Part shown: piece by piece, positions 59,785-64,000 of the stretch | Position numbering within the stretch: the stretch's first letter is position 1 | Layout of the letters: the number at the start of each line of letters is the position of its first letter | Source of the DNA: Pseudomonadota bacterium | GTDB taxonomy: Bacteria > Pseudomonadota > Alphaproteobacteria > Sphingomonadales > Sphingomonadaceae | Direction of reading: 5' to 3' | Assembly (NCBI GenBank): GCA_029779535.1 | Contig: JAKPAG010000128.1 | Span: 79,095-143,094, forward strand | DNA: 64,000 bases | Notes under the pieces: model-generated | Databases searched by the model: none | Told to the model about the DNA's origin: nothing | Seen by the model: only the letters and a program-made list of their open reading frames with translations | Translations under genes and position numbers: made by a program

Positions 59785-59930
59785 GGCTTTCGGGCGGTGA
59801 ATTGGCTCAGGCCAAAGCGAGAATGGCGGGGTTCGAGAACCGGAGCGGAGCGACCTGCTGGTCGTAAGCACCGGAAGCGCAGAACACTGCCGTTCGCAGC
59901 CCGGCCTGGGGCAATTCACCGCCCGAAAGC
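59785..59930. repeat. Inverted-repeat element next to the tRNA gene
   Basis: Two 28-bp arms, 59785-59812 and 59903-59930, are inverted copies with two mismatches (19 perfect bases starting GCTTTCGGGCGGTGAATTG). Between them are 90 bases with smaller hairpins, such as CGACC-TGCT-GGTCG. The element ends three bases from the 3' end of tRNA-Ala. The inner sequence looks like a small palindromic repeat I have seen dispersed in sphingomonad genomes (recollection only). It could be a MITE-like element or a structured RNA. Confidence 0.55.
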
Positions 59931-59932
59931 AC

Positions 59933-60008
<76 letters not shown>

Positions 60009-60073
60009 GTTCCAGTGCAATTCGCGAGACGCATGACCTCGCGAGAGCGGCCCCCTTAGCGAAAGGTCCGCGG

Positions 60074-60103
60074 GAGTGAAAGAGCAAAATTGCCCTTTCA
60101 CTC
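60074..60103 (-). terminator. Stem-loop after the lipoprotein gene
   Basis: GAGTGAAAG (60074-60082) pairs with CTTTCACTC (60095-60103), and GCAA pairs with TTGC inside, with one A-C mismatch. It lies just downstream of the lipoprotein stop on the minus strand and ahead of tRNA-Ala. No strong U-run follows. Confidence 0.5.
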
Positions 60104-60112
60104 ATTGTCCGG

Positions 60113-60790
60113 TCATTGCGTGGTCAAGGCCCCGTACTTGGCCGTCCATTCGGCCAGATCGGTGCGATACTGAGCGTAGCGACGGAAGAAATCGTCATAG
60201 ACGATCTCGATGTTCGGCAGGCTGCGGGCCGAGAAGGCATCCAGCTCGCCCACCTTGATCAGCTTTTCGTCGCGGCTCATCGCCAGGGCAGCCTTGCAGA
60301 ATTCGCCCATGGTCGGCGGCAGGGCGAAGTGGTTGTACACGTTGGTCATGTACTTTTCGCGCTGGACGATGAAGCCGGCGCCGTGGCGCGCCTTCCATTC
60401 GGCGTCGACCTTGCGGTTCGCTGCGGCCAGCGCCTTGGCATGGCGCTTGAGATAGAGGCGGTAGTTGGCGGTGATTTCATCGCGCGCCGGCACCGGGCAG
60501 CTCAGCGCCGCGACGTTGTAAGCCGAGCGCAGGTTCCAGGTGACCTGGGCCGGGCTGATCCCGCGGTTGACGCTTTGGAACAGACCGTCGGCGCCGATCG
60601 CCGGAACCGGCAGGTCGCGCGAAGCCTGGTTTGGCGGATAGGGCTTGGGCGGGATCACCAGGGCCGGCTTGGGCGGCGGCGGCGGGGGGGGCGGCGGCGG
60701 CGGCGCGCTCTTGGGGCCGCAAGCGGCCACCAGCCCCACGGCCAGCGTCACGCTGGCTCCGATCACAATCCGGCGAATCCGTGCGCCCAT
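60113..60790 (-). CDS. Lipoprotein of unknown function
   Basis: A 225-residue protein with a lipoprotein signal (lipobox LVAAC, C24) followed by a run of proline residues (about 31-41) and a helical C-terminal region (about 100-225) with two cysteines ('LSCPVPARDE' and 'GEFCKAAL') that could form a disulfide. No known enzyme motif is seen. The start at 60790 places the basic residues directly before the hydrophobic core. Confidence 0.75.
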   Translation of the reverse strand: MGARIRRIVIGASVTLAVGLVAACGPKSAPPPPPPPPPPPKPALVIPPKPYPPNQASRDLPVPAIGADGLFQSVNRGISPAQVTWNLRSAYNVAALSCPVPARDEITANYRLYLKRHAKALAAANRKVDAEWKARHGAGFIVQREKYMTNVYNHFALPPTMGEFCKAALAMSRDEKLIKVGELDAFSARSLPNIEIVYDDFFRRYAQYRTDLAEWTAKYGALTTQ

Positions 60791-60888
60791 GTTCGAAACA
60801 GTCCCTTCCAGTATCATGCCCGGCGCCCGGCAATGGTGCAGGCCGGGTGCCTTGACGGTTCACTAACCATGTTTGCGCGCAAAGCAAA

Positions 60889-60917
60889 TGCCCGGCGCGC
60901 ACGGGGCGCACCGGGCA
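60889..60917 (-). terminator. Stem-loop terminator after the YccA-family gene
   Basis: TGCCCGG and GCGC (60889-60900) pair with GCGC and CCGGGCA (60906-60917) around ACGGG, with one C-A mismatch. On the minus strand it follows the YccA stop by 24 bases and runs into TTTGCTTTG. Confidence 0.65.
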
Positions 60918-60941
60918 CGATCTGCCGTTCCTTGCGTAAGC

Positions 60942-61682
60942 TCAGCGGCGATCGCCGATGAGGCTCAGCAGGAACTGGAACATATTGATGAAATCCAGGT
61001 ACAGCGACAGCGCACCCATGATCACCACCTTGCCGACCATGTCGGTTCCGGCAACGTGATAGTAGGTTTCGCGCAGGCGCTGCGTATCCCACGCGGTCAG
61101 CCCAGCGAAGATGATCACGCCCAGGATCGAGATCGCCAGGGCCAGCCCGCTTGACTGCAACCACAGGTTCAGCAGCATCGCGATCAGGATTCCGATCACC
61201 CCCATGGTCATGAAGCTGCCCATCGCCGACAGGTTGCGCTTGGTGGTGTAGCCATAGAGGCTGAGACCGGCAAAGGCACCCGCCGTGGCGAAGAAGGTCA
61301 GCGCGATCGACGCGCCGGTGTAGACGAAGAAGATCGAGGCCAGCGACAGGCCCATCGCCACGCTGAAGCCCCAGAACAGCATCTGCAGGGTCGAGGTCTG
61401 CATGCGGTTCAGGCCAAAGCTCATCGCCATGACGAAGCCCAGCGGGGCGAGCGCGAACAGCCAGCGCAGCGGCGTGGTGAACACCGCTTCGGCCAAGCCC
61501 GAGCTGGCGAACAGCAGCGCAACCACGCCCGACAGCAGCACGCCCGAGGCCATGTAGTTGTAGATCGAAAGCATGTACTTGCGCAGGCCCTGGTCGGTGG
61601 ACACGTTGCCCATGACTTCGCCGTTGATGCGCGCGGTACCCCAGTTGTTACGCGTTGACTGCGGATCGTTCCAGTCAGCCAT
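60942..61682 (-). CDS. Bax inhibitor-1/YccA-family membrane protein
   Basis: A 246-residue integral membrane protein with about seven hydrophobic helices, of the BI-1/YccA family: 'GLRKYMLSIYNYMASGVLLSG', then 'ALSLYLDFINMFQFLLSLIG' near the C-terminus. Bacterial members are calcium-leak-like channels or FtsH modulators. It is a single gene. Confidence 0.93.
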   Translation of the reverse strand: MADWNDPQSTRNNWGTARINGEVMGNVSTDQGLRKYMLSIYNYMASGVLLSGVVALLFASSGLAEAVFTTPLRWLFALAPLGFVMAMSFGLNRMQTSTLQMLFWGFSVAMGLSLASIFFVYTGASIALTFFATAGAFAGLSLYGYTTKRNLSAMGSFMTMGVIGILIAMLLNLWLQSSGLALAISILGVIIFAGLTAWDTQRLRETYYHVAGTDMVGKVVIMGALSLYLDFINMFQFLLSLIGDRR

Positions 61683-61790
61683 TGATCAAACTCCTTTGCC
61701 GCCCGGATGGGGCGATACGGCAAATATCGGGCCGATCCGGTCCACTTTCAAGCGAAACCGGACATTTGCGCCTGTATCAGTTTGTATCAA

Positions 61791-62591
61791 TCAGCCGCGC
61801 GCGGCCGCCGCCATTTCGGCGTTGCGATCGCGCGAGGCGCGCAGGGTCGCCTCGATCAGGGTGAACAGAGCGCGATCCTGATCCAGCACGTCGAGCCCCT
61901 TTTGCGTTGAACCGCCCGGGCTGGCCACCCGGCGGGCCAGTTCGGCGGGCGAATGCTCGGAAGCGGCGGCCAGCTGCGCCGCGCCTTCCACCGTGGCCAC
62001 GGCCAGCCGCTGCGCCTGGGCGGGATCCAGCCCCAGCGCGGCCGCCCCGCTCGCCAGCGCGTCGATGAAGCGGTAGACGAAGCCCGGACCGCACCCGGCC
62101 AGCGCGGTGACCAGGTCGAACTCGCTTTCGGCGGCCAGCCATTCGGGCGTGCCGAGCGGCTGGAGCAGCGCGGTCACCGCATCGCGTCCGGCCTGGTCCA
62201 GCCCCTGGTCAAACAGCGCCAGCGGCGACTTGCCGATCGCGGCGGCGAGGTTGGGCATGACCCGCACGATCGCCCCGACCCCGCCGAAGCGCGCCGCGAG
62301 GCTATCGAGTTCGACCCCGGCGAGGATCGAGAGCAGCACCGCGTGCTGCCCCAGCGCAGGCGCGAGCTGCGCCGCGACATCGTCAAGCATCTGCGGCTTC
62401 ACGCCCAGCAGCACCGCGTCAAACGCGCGCGCGGGCACTTCGCGCAGCAGTTCCACCCCGGCGGGGGCCTGCGGCAGGAACGGATCGACCACAGTGAAGC
62501 GCGCCGGATCGAGCCCGCCCGCCAGCCATCCGGCCAGCATTGCGCCGCCCATGTTGCCGCAACCAAAAATCAGGATGGAATCGAAGGTCAT
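61791..62591 (-). CDS. proC: Pyrroline-5-carboxylate reductase
   Basis: A 266-residue reductase: NAD(P)-binding 'FGCGNMGGAMLAGWL' at 9-23, 'LGVKPQMLDDV', 'MPNLAAAIGKSPLALF', 'ALAGCGPGFVYRFIDALA' and the end 'VASPGGSTQKGLDVL', all hallmarks of ProC. It makes proline from pyrroline-5-carboxylate, completing the pathway started by ProB. The gene follows the YbjN-family gene by 65 bases and is probably co-transcribed. Confidence 0.95.
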   Translation of the reverse strand: MTFDSILIFGCGNMGGAMLAGWLAGGLDPARFTVVDPFLPQAPAGVELLREVPARAFDAVLLGVKPQMLDDVAAQLAPALGQHAVLLSILAGVELDSLAARFGGVGAIVRVMPNLAAAIGKSPLALFDQGLDQAGRDAVTALLQPLGTPEWLAAESEFDLVTALAGCGPGFVYRFIDALASGAAALGLDPAQAQRLAVATVEGAAQLAAASEHSPAELARRVASPGGSTQKGLDVLDQDRALFTLIEATLRASRDRNAEMAAAARG

Positions 62592-62656
62592 CGCCAGGCC
62601 CCGCGTGGTTTCAGCGCCTCGCTACGCCTGGCCCGGCGAAAGTCCAGCACAGATTG

Positions 62657-63163
62657 TCAGGCTTCGCCGGCGGCATCCACCATCGAGCTGGCCAGCGCCT
62701 CGGCCGGGCTCTTGTCGCCCCACAGCACGAACTGGAAGGCGGGATAGAAGCGGTCGCACTCCTCGACCGCGGCTTCCACCGCGACCTGCGCCTGGGCCAG
62801 GCTGAGCAGCCCTTCATCGCCCAGCAGCAGGCCGTGGCGGTACAGCAGGACATTGCCGTTCGACCACAGGTCGAAGTGCCCGACCCACAGTTGTTCGTTG
62901 ACCATGGCCAGCAATTCGTGGATCGCCGCGCGCTTGTCATCGGGCACGCGGATATCGGGCAGGCACAGCAGCTGCAGGACGTGGTCCTCGCGCCGCCAGA
63001 TTCCGCGCAGCGTGAAGCTGGCCCAGCTGCCCTTGATCTCACCGCTGATCTCGTCCTCGGTGACGAATTCGCAAGGCCACCCGCGGGCTTCAAACAGCGA
63101 CGCGAGCATGTCGACCGGCGCCGCATCCTCATCCCGTCCAAAATCGCGATTGCCCTGTATCAT
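62657..63163 (-). CDS. YbjN-domain protein
   Basis: A 168-residue YbjN-family protein ('bacterial sensory transduction regulator', type III secretion chaperone-like fold): 'DMLASLFEARGWPCEFVTEDE', 'VPDDKRAAIHELLAMVNEQLWVGHFDL' and 'NVLLYRHGLLL'. Its role is unclear. The start at 63163 gives the usual length. It precedes proC, as in many sphingomonads. Confidence 0.88.
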   Translation of the reverse strand: MIQGNRDFGRDEDAAPVDMLASLFEARGWPCEFVTEDEISGEIKGSWASFTLRGIWRREDHVLQLLCLPDIRVPDDKRAAIHELLAMVNEQLWVGHFDLWSNGNVLLYRHGLLLGDEGLLSLAQAQVAVEAAVEECDRFYPAFQFVLWGDKSPAEALASSMVDAAGEA

Positions 63164-63272
63164 GGAGCGCTGGATGCGTCGGCCAGGGGCCTTGGGGCAA
63201 TGACCGGTTAACGCGCCGTTGCGCATAACCGGACAAGTCTGTTTACAAGGTGTGGAAAAGACCTGGTCGCGG

Positions 63273-64000
63273 CTACTTGTCGCCGCCCAGCGGATCGACC
63301 ACCTGGCCAGCCGGGCTGGTCCAGACGAACGCCCCGCCCATCCCGGCCTTCTTCAGCCTGGCCAGCAGCGCATTGGCCGCGCCATTGCTGTCGAACGGAC
63401 CGACCAGCAGGCGGGTGCTTTGCCCCCAGGCGCTGGTTGCAGCCTTCGATTTGCCAAGGATTTCCGGATTTTCCTTGACTAGCTTGCGCCAGTCGAAGGC
63501 CAGCGCGGACTTGGCCCGGCCGGTCGCCACCTGCACCCAGATGCGGCTGGGCTGGCTGGCGGCGGGCGACTTGGCCTTGGCCAGCTTGGGATCGACCGGG
63601 CAGGCCTTGGCGGCGGCGGCCTTGGCGGCCGTGCCCTTGGCTCCCTTGGCCGGCGGCGAGGCCTTGGCGCCCTTCGCGCCCTTGGCCGGCTTCGCTTCCG
63701 GCTCGCACTCGTCCGGCAGCAGGGTCTTGGCGTCCTTGCCCGTCTTTTCGGCCAACACCGGTCGGGCCGGACCGATCCGCCGGACGTCAACCGCGCCAGC
63801 CTTGGGCTCGGCCTCGCGGCTGGGCGGGGTCAGGTCCGCAAAGACATCAGCCAGGCTGCGCGGGCGCGCCGCCGGCGGCGCGGCGGGCGGCGGGGGAGGC
63901 GGCGGCGGGGCCGGCCTGGGCTCGACCACCACCGCGGCCGGAAGGGGAGCCGGTCCGCCATCGAGCGAGGCAAACCCCGGCCCGCTGCGCACAGGCACAG
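63273..64000 (-). CDS. SPOR-domain protein, C-terminal part (cut by window edge)
   Basis: The visible 242 codons read through to the right edge, so the N-terminus is outside. They hold Pro- and Ala/Lys-rich linkers (about 20-160) and a C-terminal SPOR domain ('IWVQVATGRAKSALAFDWRKL', 'TRLLVGPFDSNGAANALLARLKKAG') that binds denuded peptidoglycan at division sites. A stem-loop, CCGGTTA...TAACCGG (63204-63232), lies after its stop, before the YbjN-family gene. Confidence 0.85.
   Translation of the reverse strand, partial: VPVRSGPGFASLDGGPAPLPAAVVVEPRPAPPPPPPPPAAPPAARPRSLADVFADLTPPSREAEPKAGAVDVRRIGPARPVLAEKTGKDAKTLLPDECEPEAKPAKGAKGAKASPPAKGAKGTAAKAAAAKACPVDPKLAKAKSPAASQPSRIWVQVATGRAKSALAFDWRKLVKENPEILGKSKAATSAWGQSTRLLVGPFDSNGAANALLARLKKAGMGGAFVWTSPAGQVVDPLGGDK

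Noticed and set aside
59830..59850. GGGGTTCGAGAACC resembling a tRNA T-arm within the repeat element
   Set aside because: No acceptor, D or anticodon arms can be built around it, so it is not a second tRNA or tRNA fragment that I can support.
60660..60710. GGCGGCGGCGG-type tandem repeat
   Set aside because: It encodes the proline run of the lipoprotein; ordinary low-complexity coding, not a separate repeat element.

Overview
The window is high-GC DNA packed with ATG/TGA-overlapping genes and has the look of a sphingomonad (Novosphingobium/Sphingobium-like alphaproteobacterium). Pointers are the large TonB-dependent receptor, many short-chain dehydrogenases (SDRs), AsnC/Lrp and AraC regulators, Pro/Ala-rich envelope proteins and the unimodular QueF. 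The assignment rests on gene content and sequence style, not on a search.

About 1-42.2 kb is one large catabolic region. Layout: (1) a leftward operon of SDRs, an NTF2-like protein and an NAD(P)-binding epimerase (1-2998); (2) a rightward SDR-EthD-AraC unit (3122-5552); (3) a long rightward operon of SDR, two acyl-CoA ligases, an amidohydrolase-like protein, a Rieske oxygenase, an exported amidase and an exported metallo-beta-lactamase-fold hydrolase (5787-14967); (4) a leftward regulator-SDR pair (14964-16489); (5) a D-aminoacylase-like amidohydrolase with a Coq4-like protein, then SDR and MFS transporter (16633-21407); (6) SDR, HSL-type esterase, NTF2-like protein and two AsnC/Lrp regulators (21404-24802); (7) a KshA-like Rieske oxygenase and a TonB receptor (24932-28765); (8) SDR, old-yellow-enzyme reductase, carboxyltransferase and a BaiE-like dehydratase (28878-32787); (9) a leftward extradiol dioxygenase / HsaA-like flavin monooxygenase / KshA-like oxygenase operon, with a flavin reductase on the other side of the promoter (32842-36790); (10) a second Coq4-like + amidohydrolase pair, an NTF2-like protein and two acyl-CoA dehydrogenase subunits (36909-42204).

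Taken together, the KshA-, HsaA-, HsaB- and HsaC-like enzymes, a dehydratase with the BaiE catalytic residues, and the CoA ligase + Rieske + amidase + acyl-CoA dehydrogenase set fit steroid (possibly bile-salt) breakdown of the kind reported for Sphingomonadaceae. This is an inference from families. No KstD, KshB, HsaD-type hydrolase or thiolase is visible here, so further genes must lie elsewhere or the substrate is a different polycyclic compound. The least explained parts are the duplicated Coq4-like/amidohydrolase module and a recurrent 30-bp inverted operator (TGCGTAWC-N14-GWTACGCA) seen, with varying fidelity, in six intergenic regions.

From 42.2 kb to the right edge the genes are mostly housekeeping: two secreted repeat proteins, queF, an envelope protein, sseA, metC, an assimilatory sulfate-reduction operon (cobA-DUF2849-cysI-DUF934-cysH), an exported amidohydrolase, a membrane-anchored LuxR-type protein, a cytochrome b561 with a charged insertion, an epimerase, proB, obgE, tRNA-Ala(CGC), a lipoprotein, a YccA-family protein, proC, a YbjN-family protein and a SPOR protein cut by the edge. 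No stretch over 300 bases lacks a gene. The longest gaps (5553-5786, 26012-26215, 36082-36280, 59697-59932) hold the promoter elements and repeat listed. No rRNA, CRISPR array, prophage or insertion sequence was seen.
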